A stretch of DNA of 64,000 bases from Nemania diffusa. Taxonomy: Eukaryota; Ascomycota; Sordariomycetes; Xylariales; Xylariaceae. The stretch covers positions 4,350,501-4,414,500 of the forward strand of contig JBBPUQ010000008.1 of NCBI GenBank assembly GCA_038501195.1, given 5' to 3'. The translations under genes and the position numbers were made by a program. Under the pieces are notes generated by a model. It worked only from the letters and a program-made list of their open reading frames with translations, made no database searches and was not told where the DNA came from. Below are positions 1 to 10,270 of the stretch, one piece after another (the stretch's first letter is position 1; each line of letters starts with the position of its first letter).

Positions 1-2339
1 TTTAAATTTAATATAATATTTTTTATAATTTATTATTTTTTTTATATATAAAATTAAATATTAATTAATAATAAAATTAATAATTTAAATAAATTAAATT
101 AAATTTATTTAGATTTATTTTATTAAAATTTAATTATATAATATATATATTAAAATAACTTCTTTTTTAAATTAAATTATAAATAATATATATTTATAAT
201 TGTTAAGTTTTAATTTATTATAATTTATAAAATTATTAATTAAAATTATTATTTATTAAAAATATTTATTATTATAATAGTTTAACTTTTATTAAAATAT
301 TTATTAATGTTTTAATTATAAAAAATATAAAAATTAATTCAATAATTTTATTAATTAAAATTTTTTTTTTTTTAAAAAAAAAAGTTAAATTATATATATA
401 TGTTATATAAAATATATAAATATATAAAACTACAAATAAAGTTACAAATAAAGTTATAAAATTTAAATAAAGTTTTTTTAAAATAAATTATTTTAAAAAT
501 TAATAAAAATTACAATTTTATATTATAATAAAATATAAATGTTTTAATTTATAATTAATAAAATAAATATAAAAATTAATAGTTTATATAAATTATTATA
601 TTAACTTTTTTAAAAATTAAAAATTTAATATAAATTAAATAAAAATTAATTATATATAATATTTAAAATTAATTTTTATATTTAAATTAAATATTTTATT
701 ATTATTTTTATAATTTTTTATAAATTTATTTATAGCTATTATTTTTATTTAGTTTTATAATTTCATTAATATTTTTAATTTAATAAGTTTATTTAAATAA
801 TATCGATTTAATATAATAAATATATATTTAAAACTTTTTATAAAATATTAAATATTATTAAAGTTATATTTTTTTTTTAAAATTTAATGTTATAAATTTT
901 TAATTTTATTTAAAAATAAAAAAATAAAAATTTAAACTATAATAAATTAAGTTATAATTATAAAAATAAATATATAAAAAGTTTAAAAAATTAATTAATT
1001 AAATAAATAAAATATAAAAAAATTTAATTTTAATATAAATAATTATATATTTATTTTAAAAAATTAATAATTATAAATTAAAAATAAACTTTTTAATAAA
1101 TTAAACTTTTTAATAATTTAATAATTTTTTAAAATTTTAATATATAAAAATATATTTATATATTAAAAGTTTTAAATTTTTAAAAAATAATTAATAAACA
1201 TTATATATATAAATTATAAAAATATTTTAATAATTTTTTTATTTAAATAAAAATTATAAAATATTGTTAAAAAGTTAATTAAATTAAAAAAAAAAAAAAA
1301 GTTTATTATTAAAAAAATTTAAACTTTATAATTATAATAAAAAAACTTTTAATATTAAATTATATAATTTAAATTAAAAATTAATAATAAATAATATTTA
1401 ATTAAAAATTTTAAAAATAATATTATTAATAAAACTTTTTATATATATATATATAAGAAAATTTAAAGTAATTTATAAAGTTTAAAGTTTGTGTTTAAGT
1501 TTTGATGTTTTATATTAATTTATATATATATTTTATAAAAAAAAATATAATTAAAAAAGTTATATATAAGTTATTTATATATATATATATGTAAAATTTA
1601 TAAGTTTTGTAAATCTTAGTAAGTTTTTATATTTTTTATTTATTTAATTATTTAATAAAAGTTTTAGTTTAAGTTTTAGTTATATTTATTTAATATATAT
1701 ATACAAGTTTTGTTAAATTATTAATTTAACAAATATATTATTTTTATATTAATTTAAATAAAATTATTTAAATATAATAAAACTTTTATTATATTTAAAT
1801 AAAATATATATAAAATTTAATTTATATAAAATAAATTTAAATAAATTATAATTTAATAATTAAATATAAAAAAATTTATAAAATAATTTATTAAATAAAA
1901 AGTTTAAAATAAAGTTTTATAAATAAATATTTAAAAAAGTTTTTTATGAAAAAATATTTAATTTAATTATATATTTTAATTTTTTAATTTTTAATTTTTG
2001 TATAAAATTTATTTACTATTAAAATTTAATGTTTTAAATAATTTATATATTATTTATTTTTATTATTTTATATTAATTAAATTTTTAATTTTTTTTTTAT
2101 ATTGAAATTTTTATATATAATTAAATTATTTAATTAATAGCTTTAGTTTTTATACATATTAATATATAATAATAATTAAAATGTAAAATTAAAAAATTTA
2201 TTATTTAAATAAAAATAAAAATATTTAATTAAAAAAGTTATAAATTTAAATATTAATAATAAAAAATAAAAAATGTAAAAAGTTTTATTTTAATAAATTT
2301 AATATAAAAATCTGTTTTATATAATAAATTAAAAAAACT
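1..2339. other. AT-rich RIP-decayed DNA, no gene seen
   Basis: This stretch is almost entirely A and T. The few surviving G and C sit mostly in AGTT/AACT and TGTT/AACA contexts. All six frames are broken by stops within short distances and I see no RNA gene, terminal repeat or recognisable domain. It is best read as old repeat DNA decayed by C-to-T mutation on both strands. Short (TA)n runs occur, for example near 1,441-1,455 and 1,575-1,592. Confidence 0.75.
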
Positions 2340-2610
2340 AAAACTTTAATAATATATAATATTTTTGTTAAAATAGCAGTATTAGTTACAGTTAATATAT
2401 ATTTAGATTTTTTTTATATAATTTACTACTTGTTTATTAACTAGTTTGTTATACCTTGTTATATATAACGCTAGTGAGCCGCTAGCAAGCTTATACACTT
2501 TGCATGTACACATTACATATACAAAGATTTTTTTTAACATATAAAAACAACAATAACATTATATAATTACAGTATTATATTCTGCTATAACTTTACTATA
2601 TATAATTAAT
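2340..2610. other. Less decayed patch inside AT desert
   Basis: About 270 bp retain clearly more G and C than either flank. The core at 2,465-2,525 keeps several GC-containing words, including a short inverted repeat GCTAG/CTAGC around TGAGCCG, an AAGCTT and a GCATGTACAC stretch. There is no open frame of useful length. I do not recognise a tRNA, 5S rRNA or transposon end. It could be a single-copy remnant that escaped RIP between two repeats. Confidence 0.45.
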
Positions 2611-4440
2611 TATATAAAACTAAATTAACAATTTTATTATTAATTTTTACAATTTTTTATATTTGTTATAATAATATTTAAATAGTTATATTAATAAAAT
2701 AAAATTTTTTAAATAATTAAATTATTAATTAAAAGATTTTAAATAAAAACAAATTATATTTATTATATAAAAAATAATAAATAATAAATATTTATTTTAT
2801 TATATTAAAAATAAATAATAAATATATAATAAATAATTTTAAAATAATATAAAAAATATTTATTATAAAAAAAATATATATATATAATTAAATTTGCTAT
2901 TATAAATTTAAATCTTTTTTTTGTTAAATTTAATATTTTTTATTAAATATATAATAATTTTATATATATTATATTAGCTATATTTTTTTAACTTTTATAA
3001 CTTTATAATTTTAATAATTAAATTAAAATATAAATTATAATTTATATAATTATAAACTTTTGTTTTTAATTTTAAAATACAATATATTAAATTAATAAAT
3101 TTAAAAAAAAATATATAACATAATAAATAATAAAAAAAGTTTATATTAAAATAATATAAGTTTTAAAAAAATAATTTAATATAAATTTAAAATAAAAAAT
3201 AATATTAATTAAATTAATTTAATTATAAATAAATTAAAAAAAAAACTTTAATATTTATAAAAATAAAAAATTTAATTTAAAACAATTTAAATTTATAATA
3301 TTAATTAAAAAATAATATTAAATAAATTTAAAAATAAAAATTTAATAAAAAGCTTTAATTATAATAATTAAAACAATGAATAAAAAAATTATTATAAATT
3401 TAAAAAAATCAAAATAAAAATAATATAATTAATTTAAACATATAAAATAAATTTAAAAAAAAATTAAAATAAATATATAAAAATAAAAATATCAAAATAT
3501 TTATTAGTTTTAAATATATTAATAACAATAATATAATTTATTTATTATATTTTATTTAATTTTTAAAAAAACACATTTTTATTATTATTATTTTTTAAAA
3601 ATTTATTAATAGTAAAATTAATTTATAATAATAATTTAAAATAAATATATTATATTATATTAATTATTTATAATTAATATTATTTTATATTTTATATATA
3701 AATTTAAAATTAATTAATTTTTTATATTAATAAATTTTATAAATTATAACTTTGTTATATTAATTTTAAATTAATTAATTTTTTATTAAAAAAATTTTAA
3801 TAAAAAAATTAATAAATTTATTTATAACATTAATTAAATAAAATAATAAATAATAAAACTTTTATTAAAAATAAAATTATAAAATTTATTAAAAATTTAA
3901 AAACTATTTTAAAGTTAATATTTTTTATTAATAAAATTATTAATTAATAATTTAAAATATAATAAATTTAAACATAATAAAAAATTAATAATAATATAAA
4001 TAATTATAATTAAATTAATTTATATAAAATTATATATAATTTAATTATTTATTTTATTTATTATAATAATTATATAATTAATTAAAATTATTGTTATTTT
4101 ATTTATTTATTATATTTTATTATAAATAATTATAATTATCATTATTATTATTATTATGTTTATTTAATTTTAATTAATTATTAAATTAAATATATTATTT
4201 AATAAAAACTTTTAATTGTTCATTATTGTTTTAATTTTTATATAAAATATATATTAATTAATATAATTAATAAATAAATTATAAATATATATTAATTTAA
4301 TTTATTTTTAAAAATAATTAATTTAATTAATTATAATAATATATATATATTTTTTACTTAATTAAATAAATTATATTTAAATAAACAAAAAAAAAATTTA
4401 AATTAAAATTCTTTTTTAAAAATTTTTTTATAATTTAATA
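2611..4440. other. AT-rich RIP-decayed DNA, no gene seen
   Basis: Composition returns to nearly pure A/T directly after the preceding patch and stays so up to a sharp edge at about 4,440, where balanced sequence begins. Contents are short AT repeats only, including an ATT microsatellite at 4,138-4,156. No coding frame, RNA or element boundary is visible. Confidence 0.7.
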
Positions 4441-4590
4441 GCTTATTTTTTTTTAACTGAAAAAGCAAAATTACTTATTTTGGCTATAAAATTCCGCTAA
4501 GAATCTTTTACACCATTAAATAACCTTTCGTTTCATTTAGTCGTTCCTTTTTCGTTAAAAACGAAGGCATACACAGAGATTTGCTACAAG
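4441..4590 (-). other. 3' flank of the NLR gene at the island edge
   Basis: This is the region downstream of the TAG stop. Composition falls from balanced near 4,590 to AT-rich near 4,450, so the spared sequence ends within about 150 bp of the stop codon. A canonical AATAAA is not present on the minus strand; the nearest look-alike is an AAATAAGT. The 3' UTR and poly(A) site must lie here or in the decayed DNA beyond. Confidence 0.5.
4551..4565. repeat. Short inverted repeat downstream of the NLR stop codon
   Basis: A perfect 6-bp inverted repeat (TTCGTT, 3-nt loop, AACGAA) starts 26 bp downstream of the stop codon of the minus-strand gene. It could form a small stem in the 3' UTR. A functional role is not shown; the stem is weak. 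Confidence 0.3.
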
Positions 4591-7500
4591 CTATACTATT
4601 CTAATTCCTTCTTCGGCCGCCGAATCATAACAAGAGGGGACTCCTAAGACCCTCTGTGCGTCCCGTATCTTATCTCTTAGGGGGTTTAATGGAACTTTTC
4701 TCTCCTTTCCTCTAAACATAATCACCGAATCATTTTCTTGGCTGTGCCATGTTGCCTGTCCACGAGCCCCTTCCCGCAACCAGAAACGATATAGGTTCTT
4801 AAATGTGTTCTTGTCAAATCCATCCACCAAAGATACGAAGTCCTTATCCGATAAAGCTCGGGTGAAGCTCAGAGTTCCTGCTGAGAAACTCCACAAAACT
4901 TCTGCTTCAGCATTCAGCATATCAACTAGGTCTTGGATAATCGTCTCTTCTAGTGATTCTTGCTCCTCGAGAAACTTATTTAGCCGCCAAAAATAATAAG
5001 CATCCACGTCGAGAGGTTTTAGAGAGGGCACCAAGGCTCGGAATGCCTCTGCCGCGAGCGGGGACCGTTGCGATATGATGATCCTAATTGCTGCCTCTTT
5101 ACACTCCCCTCCACTTCTAGCAAGTTGCTGCACCTTTTTCAGAAGATTATCTTCTAGACCTCGCTCTTGGGAAGTCAAGATCTCTAATACATACGTAAAA
5201 TTCCTGTGACTGACTAAATCATGTAGCAGATTTACCATAGCTTCCAGGATGCTGTTCGACAAATTCGGCCTCTCCCTGAGTATGTCCACTGCAATCATAT
5301 AGATACCGGATTTGGAATGGGTCAGAAGTGGAACTATATCTTCGAGCAACTCGGCTGGGATAGAGACCTGATGCCGCAGTGTAGTCTCTAGAATACAATC
5401 ATATGGTTCGCAAGGTTCCCGGAATTTCAAAATTATGTGGCGAAGGACTTCCTCTGGTAGGGATGATTGCTTGCTCAGAGCTTGCATCGCAGCATAGCAA
5501 ACCTCTGTGTTGCTAGTCATAAACATACTCTCTATCTTGTCAACGACTCTCGGCAGGAGATCTTGCTGATTTTGCAACGCAATTTTTGCCAGACCCTGTA
5601 GTTCTGGATCTCGGCTTTCGAGCAAATCTGCGAGATCTTCACGGACCTCATCTGCAAGTGTTGACTGCTTACACAGAACTTCATTTTGGCCGCAACGTGT
5701 AAGGGGATTCTTGAACTGTTCTAGCAGTTTTTGGACGATCTTCCGCGGTAGGTTACGCTGCCCACTCAACGCCTTTGACGCGCTTCGTCGTTTATCCAAA
5801 TTGTCCAGTAACTCAAGCAACTCTTCAAAAATTTCTACTGAAAATACTGCTTCTTGATGACTTAAGATAGTCACCGCAGCAGCCCGCATCTTTATGTCAC
5901 ACCCTCTTACAAGCTGTAGTAACTCTTTCAGAATATGTTCTGGCAGATCTTTGTGCCCACTCAAAATCTTCTCCGCTTGGGGTAGACTGCCGTCGATTGG
6001 ATCCTTCAATAGATTCACTATTCGTTTCGCAGTCGCTAGCGTGAGTTTGAAATTGCTAGATGCTAAAACATCCACGGCTCGATCCTTAATTCTCTCTCTT
6101 GGATGGTTGAGCATAAGTAGTAGCTTCTCAATGGCTGAGTCTGACACAGAGCCTGACTTCTTCGCTACGATATCTTTTAGATCCTTGAAATTGTCGTGAG
6201 GGAGATCAGAGTCGCCCATGTAACGCTGAAGGTCGCCATCATGATTACATAATGTGTTTATGCTTTCATCCTTTAACAGTTCCAGCATCTCCAAAAATAC
6301 AGTATCCTCGATCGACAGCTGTCGATCAAGAATCCCCACAACATACCTTATATCAAACTCTTGGATCATACCCATTATAGACAAGAGGTTCTCTTGTGGT
6401 AGCGAAGGATAATACGCTAAGATGTCAAGTATGAGCTGTTGGACTCGCTTATCTGACGTTTTCAAGCGCGTCAATAGGTCTGGAATTATGTCTGGTCGCG
6501 AAGTTAAGACTAATGCTGCGGCCCCTGAGATGGATGAGCGGGTATCTTTTAGTAGGTCCATCATCCGACAAAGGCTTTCTTTGGGAGTGGCGTAGGCATG
6601 GGACGAGAACACTTGAATGGCTTGTGATTTAAATAATCTATTGCTGCTTTCCAAGTAATTGTCAATCAAATAGTCGGCCATTTGCGATGATATTATCGGG
6701 CGTGACTTGAGGATGATGAGAAGTTGGGACCGCATGCGGTCGGTCACGTCCGACAGCTTAAAGCATTGCTCGTACATGGCTTCTGAAAATTCCAGTTTGG
6801 CTCCTATGGAAGGCCCACTTGCCGGCAAAGGAAGTTCACTTATAAAACACTGCATTATGCCATATTCTAGCTTGCCGCGAAGTTCCTTGAAATCATCAGT
6901 GTCTTGTACTTGCGTAGCTTCGGCTAAGCAGTACATAGTTAGGCGATGATGTGCTGCGCCAAGGAGGTCGTGGGGTTCGGCCTCAAGGACCTCAAAGAAC
7001 TTTGTTGTTTTGCCATCCTCGTGAAGAAAACCAGCCACAAAGCGCCACATATTTTGGAAACGATCGTTGTATTTCTCTTTTCGGAGAAAGTCTTGGGCAC
7101 TTGACTTCAATCTTGGCAACTCCATGCTTGGCCAGTGTCGCACAAAGTACTGTGCTGCATAGTATTCTTGGTAGGTTAGATGTATGAAGTGGTAGCTATT
7201 ATGCCTGGCTCTGCCACCATCGGATGTGCGCAGTAGTGATATCTTTTCGAAATCTATTGACGTCACCGGGGATTTTGGCTTAGGGAGATGCTGAGTAAGC
7301 GTGTGTCTTCTCTTTGCAAACCCCTCCTCATATTCCCAGTCGAATTCTTGTTTATTGCAGCAAAGCCCATCAAATGCAAGGGCCTGTAGGATATTAATTT
7401 CACCTCGAACCATCGACCGAAGATCTGCAGGTTGCAATTTTGCAACGTTTGTTTTCGAGCTGGCGGCTTCCCGCCCTGGACCATGAATTTCTAACTGCAC

Positions 7501-9897
7501 CACGTCTTTCCGCCACATCACTATCTCAAAAGCGTCGTAGAGCTCGGTCATGGTCTGCGGGGATTTTTTGTTACCGAAATGTTCACTTGCGAAACTGAAG
7601 CAAAGGGCATCAAGCTGGACAGGTATCCTTGCTAACCCTTGGATCGTTGGGCGACTGCTCAAAAAGTTTTGAATTTTGACTGCATTATCTGGTTCCACGG
7701 CCTCGATATACTGTTTGACTTGTTCAGGTGAGAACCCAATCGTCTGAACATTCAGATCAATATCTTCTATCAGGTTGGGGTCAATCGCATACGGTCTCGA
7801 AGTAATAATTACTCGAGGTTGGCTGAGAAGCCTCTTAAGCAACTCAGAATCTTGCATCGCCTCATCTAAGCCGTCGAGGATGAAGAGCGTTTTACTTTCA
7901 TCCCTTTTCCCGTCCCCATAAAGTGCCTTCGTCGTCGCCGACTTGTATTCACTAGTTTTGAAATAATATTCAAGTAGCTCACTAATGTCATAGCTTTGAA
8001 TTTCTGTAGCCTTGAGATGACGGAGCGGGAGCCAGATTACTCGGTCAATGACGTCGGCCCACATGTCGTGGTGAATATAGTCGTAAACAATCCTCTTACA
8101 AAGAGTACTCTTCCCCATCCCCGCTTGTCCACGGATGAGGACACGCCGTCTGTTGGGTTTCTCTGCTAACAATACTTTCATGAGACAGGGATCAAACGAG
8201 AGCTTCAAGGTGATATACCATATGGACCAAAGGGACAATATTGGAAACTCACCTCTTTGGTTATCCGATCTCCATTGTAGGTCCGGGATCGAAATAGCTG
8301 TTGACTGTGCGGCCTCTAGGGACTTTGCGGCGACAGATAAGAAGTGGCTCCGCGGGGATCGGGTTGTCGCAGCAATTTTTTCCTTCCTATCCTCTACAAT
8401 CGCCATGTTGATATAGCACTGCTCCATGGATAAGGTACCATTTTTACCAACTCGTTCAACTTCAAGTCGCTTAAACACCCCGTCGGTGTAGTGGTTTATG
8501 AGAACCTGATCAGCGTAGAATAGCCGGACTTCGGGGCAGTTGGCCCAGGCCTCATCCAGTAGTTTCTTCCCCGGGCTACGGGTTGACGATGTCTGGCGAT
8601 TAATAGTGTCGGTGTACTTGGGTGGGCGATGTAGGATATCATGTAAGATTCGACGGATCTTAGAGGTCTTCGTCTTGCCTGGCGTGAAATCGTCGAGAAC
8701 TAATGTCACCCATTGGCGGACACGGGCGGACGTGGATACATTGCCTTGCTCGCGTAGAAAATCTGATATCACATCGACTATACTCTCGTCTGGGTTTGAT
8801 CCACAGCGCATCCGTTCCAACTGCGCGCAGAGCCCACATAAAAAGCTTTTGTCCTGTTTGAAAGGGAAATGCTCATGATTAAGCAAGTTTTGTAGGTGGT
8901 TAGGCGTCCTTCCTTGGATCAACAGATCTGTATAGCGAAGACCAAGATACCACTGACTTTGCTCCTTCATATTTTTGACTCCCTCATAAGCATTCGCTGT
9001 GGTTTTGAGATCATCAATAATATCCGAAAGTTTCTGGACTACTTCATCTAGTTGGTTTAGTGCTTCCTGCCCGCCATCGAAGAGCTTCTCAGGACTCATT
9101 GTTGGGACAGAGCCGGCAATCAAGGCGGCAGTCCTGAGTGCCCTATAAATTGCTTTGCCGGTTCTAGTCCACGTACCAACGTCAGTCGGGATTCCTCGCA
9201 GACCCTGATATGCATAGCGTGCTGCTTGAGAGAGACGTAGCTCCTTATGCTTTGTAATACTCTTTAACAGGTGGAATAGGGGCTGCGCGATTTCGCTGTC
9301 GCTGATTCCTTTGAAATTGGAGTCATTCATCGCATCCAACAGGTCTGATAGCGTGCACAGGAGTTTGTATTGGGCTTCAATATCAGCTGTACGTGTAGCC
9401 ACTGTGAGACGAGTGGTCAGGTGTTCGACAGCTTGGCCATATGCAGGTAGTATTCCCTCGTTTTCGGTTTCGTTCCCGGTGGGAGTACAGCGAAGAACCC
9501 CGCACAGGGATGCCAGAAGTTCACCATCCGGAATGCCTGGGTTGCTGATGACAGAATTGATGAAGGCATCCAAGAAGGTCTTGTAGTTATAACAACGACC
9601 GTGAACGGGAGACAATGAGGAAGGATCGACAACATTGAATGTGTTCGTGGATTCGTTGGACTTTTGTTGCGACCGCGCGACGGCGAAGACGGCGTAGACG
9701 GCGGCAGCTTCGGTAGCGTATAATCGATCCTTGGTGTGGCAGAATATCTTTATCATGGATTGTGACAAGGCACAGAGCGCAGAAGCTTCTTTCTTCGCTC
9801 GCGCGGGGGAAACAAACTCGGACGTAGGTTGCTGTTCACCCGAGTTCAAAAGCTTCCCTAAAAGATCCTCCGTCGTATTCGGTCTAGAGAAAGGCAT
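4591..9897 (-). CDS. NACHT-HEAT NOD-like receptor (fungal STAND NTPase), 1,768 aa
   Basis: Predicted cytoplasmic signal-transducing NTPase of the NLR/STAND class, which in fungi is linked to non-self recognition and programmed cell death. Residues 1-310 are mostly helical and unrecognised. Residues 316-401 (from WYLGLRYTDLLI) and 477-503 (RLEVERVG, then QCYINMAIVE) resemble linker segments I recall from fungal NACHT proteins. The NACHT core has Walker A GQAGMGKST (590-598), Walker B LFILDGLDEA (671-680), sensor RVIITSRP (695-702), RIPVQLDALC (757-766) and the winged-helix motif FIHLTYQEYYAA (904-915). Residues about 1,062-1,640 are HEAT-like repeats, followed by a cap (1,700-1,756). The ATG has G at -3, and an in-frame TGA at 9,913-9,915 shows the frame does not run on upstream. 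No intron, frameshift or premature stop is seen. It is the only intact gene here, isolated in RIP-decayed DNA. The ligand and output domain are unknown. Confidence 0.93.
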   Translation of the reverse strand: MPFSRPNTTEDLLGKLLNSGEQQPTSEFVSPARAKKEASALCALSQSMIKIFCHTKDRLYATEAAAVYAVFAVARSQQKSNESTNTFNVVDPSSLSPVHGRCYNYKTFLDAFINSVISNPGIPDGELLASLCGVLRCTPTGNETENEGILPAYGQAVEHLTTRLTVATRTADIEAQYKLLCTLSDLLDAMNDSNFKGISDSEIAQPLFHLLKSITKHKELRLSQAARYAYQGLRGIPTDVGTWTRTGKAIYRALRTAALIAGSVPTMSPEKLFDGGQEALNQLDEVVQKLSDIIDDLKTTANAYEGVKNMKEQSQWYLGLRYTDLLIQGRTPNHLQNLLNHEHFPFKQDKSFLCGLCAQLERMRCGSNPDESIVDVISDFLREQGNVSTSARVRQWVTLVLDDFTPGKTKTSKIRRILHDILHRPPKYTDTINRQTSSTRSPGKKLLDEAWANCPEVRLFYADQVLINHYTDGVFKRLEVERVGKNGTLSMEQCYINMAIVEDRKEKIAATTRSPRSHFLSVAAKSLEAAQSTAISIPDLQWRSDNQRGEFPILSLWSIWYITLKLSFDPCLMKVLLAEKPNRRRVLIRGQAGMGKSTLCKRIVYDYIHHDMWADVIDRVIWLPLRHLKATEIQSYDISELLEYYFKTSEYKSATTKALYGDGKRDESKTLFILDGLDEAMQDSELLKRLLSQPRVIITSRPYAIDPNLIEDIDLNVQTIGFSPEQVKQYIEAVEPDNAVKIQNFLSSRPTIQGLARIPVQLDALCFSFASEHFGNKKSPQTMTELYDAFEIVMWRKDVVQLEIHGPGREAASSKTNVAKLQPADLRSMVRGEINILQALAFDGLCCNKQEFDWEYEEGFAKRRHTLTQHLPKPKSPVTSIDFEKISLLRTSDGGRARHNSYHFIHLTYQEYYAAQYFVRHWPSMELPRLKSSAQDFLRKEKYNDRFQNMWRFVAGFLHEDGKTTKFFEVLEAEPHDLLGAAHHRLTMYCLAEATQVQDTDDFKELRGKLEYGIMQCFISELPLPASGPSIGAKLEFSEAMYEQCFKLSDVTDRMRSQLLIILKSRPIISSQMADYLIDNYLESSNRLFKSQAIQVFSSHAYATPKESLCRMMDLLKDTRSSISGAAALVLTSRPDIIPDLLTRLKTSDKRVQQLILDILAYYPSLPQENLLSIMGMIQEFDIRYVVGILDRQLSIEDTVFLEMLELLKDESINTLCNHDGDLQRYMGDSDLPHDNFKDLKDIVAKKSGSVSDSAIEKLLLMLNHPRERIKDRAVDVLASSNFKLTLATAKRIVNLLKDPIDGSLPQAEKILSGHKDLPEHILKELLQLVRGCDIKMRAAAVTILSHQEAVFSVEIFEELLELLDNLDKRRSASKALSGQRNLPRKIVQKLLEQFKNPLTRCGQNEVLCKQSTLADEVREDLADLLESRDPELQGLAKIALQNQQDLLPRVVDKIESMFMTSNTEVCYAAMQALSKQSSLPEEVLRHIILKFREPCEPYDCILETTLRHQVSIPAELLEDIVPLLTHSKSGIYMIAVDILRERPNLSNSILEAMVNLLHDLVSHRNFTYVLEILTSQERGLEDNLLKKVQQLARSGGECKEAAIRIIISQRSPLAAEAFRALVPSLKPLDVDAYYFWRLNKFLEEQESLEETIIQDLVDMLNAEAEVLWSFSAGTLSFTRALSDKDFVSLVDGFDKNTFKNLYRFWLREGARGQATWHSQENDSVIMFRGKERKVPLNPLRDKIRDAQRVLGVPSCYDSAAEEGIRIV
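4978..6714 (-). other. HEAT-like solenoid of the NLR (residues about 1,062-1,640)
   Basis: A recurring word of the form LxxQxxLP marks each unit: LSGHKDLP 1,312, LSHQ 1,345, LSGQRNLP 1,377, LCKQSTLA 1,408, LQNQ 1,441, LSKQSSLP 1,474, LRHQVSIP 1,507, LRERPNLS 1,540 and IISQRSPL 1,607. Spacing is 31-34 residues. Between the words lie two amphipathic helices with L/I/V at regular positions. Weaker units extend back to about 1,062, giving roughly 17. Such solenoids are the sensor region in NLR-type proteins. The units are strongly diverged from each other, unlike the near-identical repeats seen in some fungal NLRs. Confidence 0.75.
7618..8148 (-). other. NACHT nucleotide-binding domain of the NLR (residues about 584-760)
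   Basis: All motifs needed for nucleotide binding and hydrolysis are present. Lys596 and Ser597 form the P-loop. Asp675 of Walker B is followed by Asp678-Glu679, the paired acidic signature typical of NACHT rather than NB-ARC domains. Arg701 lies in the sensor strand. The order and spacing match an intact NTPase, so this does not look like a dead copy. Confidence 0.88.
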
Positions 9898-10080
9898 TGC
9901 CGGGATTGCAGTTCAGGCCTTAGAAGTGCCGCTAAGATGATGGAGGGTTGGAATAGAAATGATGAGTTTGTATTATTTCAATAGAATGAAAACGACTGGG
10001 TTATGGGGGAACGTGTTAGATTTAGCACTCTGGATAGCGTAATATTATCTGTGTCCCTGGACTCTACATGTTCTTCTTTA

Positions 10081-10085
10081 ATTGG
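10081..10085 (-). promoter_or_regulatory. CCAAT box
   Basis: ATTGG on the plus strand reads CCAAT in the direction of the NLR gene, about 185 bp upstream of its ATG. This is a normal position for binding of the fungal CCAAT (Hap/NF-Y type) complex. A pentamer occurs often by chance. Confidence 0.35.
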
Positions 10086-10200
10086 TTGTATTGCTTCTGC
10101 GCGGTTGGACCTGCTGCTGTTGTTATGTTTGGTCCCTATTGTTGGATTTGCGCCTCCAAATGTTGGACTTGGACCAGGATAACTGTACGAGCCTGAGGAT

Positions 10201-10206
10201 CACGTG
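10201..10206. promoter_or_regulatory. E-box CACGTG
   Basis: Palindromic CACGTG about 305 bp upstream of the ATG, a consensus site for bHLH regulators. It is one of few GC-containing palindromes left near the island edge. Function is inferred from sequence only. Confidence 0.3.
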
Positions 10207-10233
10207 TGGAGTGCTCGCGTACGCGATTACCTG

Positions 10234-10245
10234 TTTATATAAATA
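10234..10245 (-). promoter_or_regulatory. TATA-like element
   Basis: Reads TATTTATATAAA in gene orientation, about 340 bp upstream of the ATG. If it is used, the 5' leader would be about 300 nt. It lies where composition already turns AT-rich, so chance occurrence is quite possible. Confidence 0.25.
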
Positions 10246-10270
10246 ATGGCTTATAGTGGCTAGTGCAGTA

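Larger units (their letters stand above)
9898..10270 (-). promoter_or_regulatory. 5' flank and probable promoter of the NLR gene
   Basis: About 370 bp of balanced, unmutated sequence separate the ATG from the AT-rich desert, so any core promoter should be here. Minus-strand elements seen are a CCAAT box (10,081-10,085), a TATA-like TATTTATATAAA (10,234-10,245) and an E-box CACGTG (10,201-10,206). Three GTTGGA words on the plus strand (10,104, 10,141 and 10,162) read TCCAAC in gene orientation. Composition decays gradually from 10,250 to 10,340, as if RIP leaked in from the repeat side. Confidence 0.5.

Noticed and set aside
2465..2525. tRNA or 5S rRNA fragment
   Set aside because: No cloverleaf, no B-box GGTTCGA-like word and no 5S internal control region can be made out.
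4805..9940. Many short open frames opposite or overlapping the NLR gene
   Set aside because: They lie inside a single long conserved-domain frame and have no motifs or promoters of their own. Shadows of the coding sequence.
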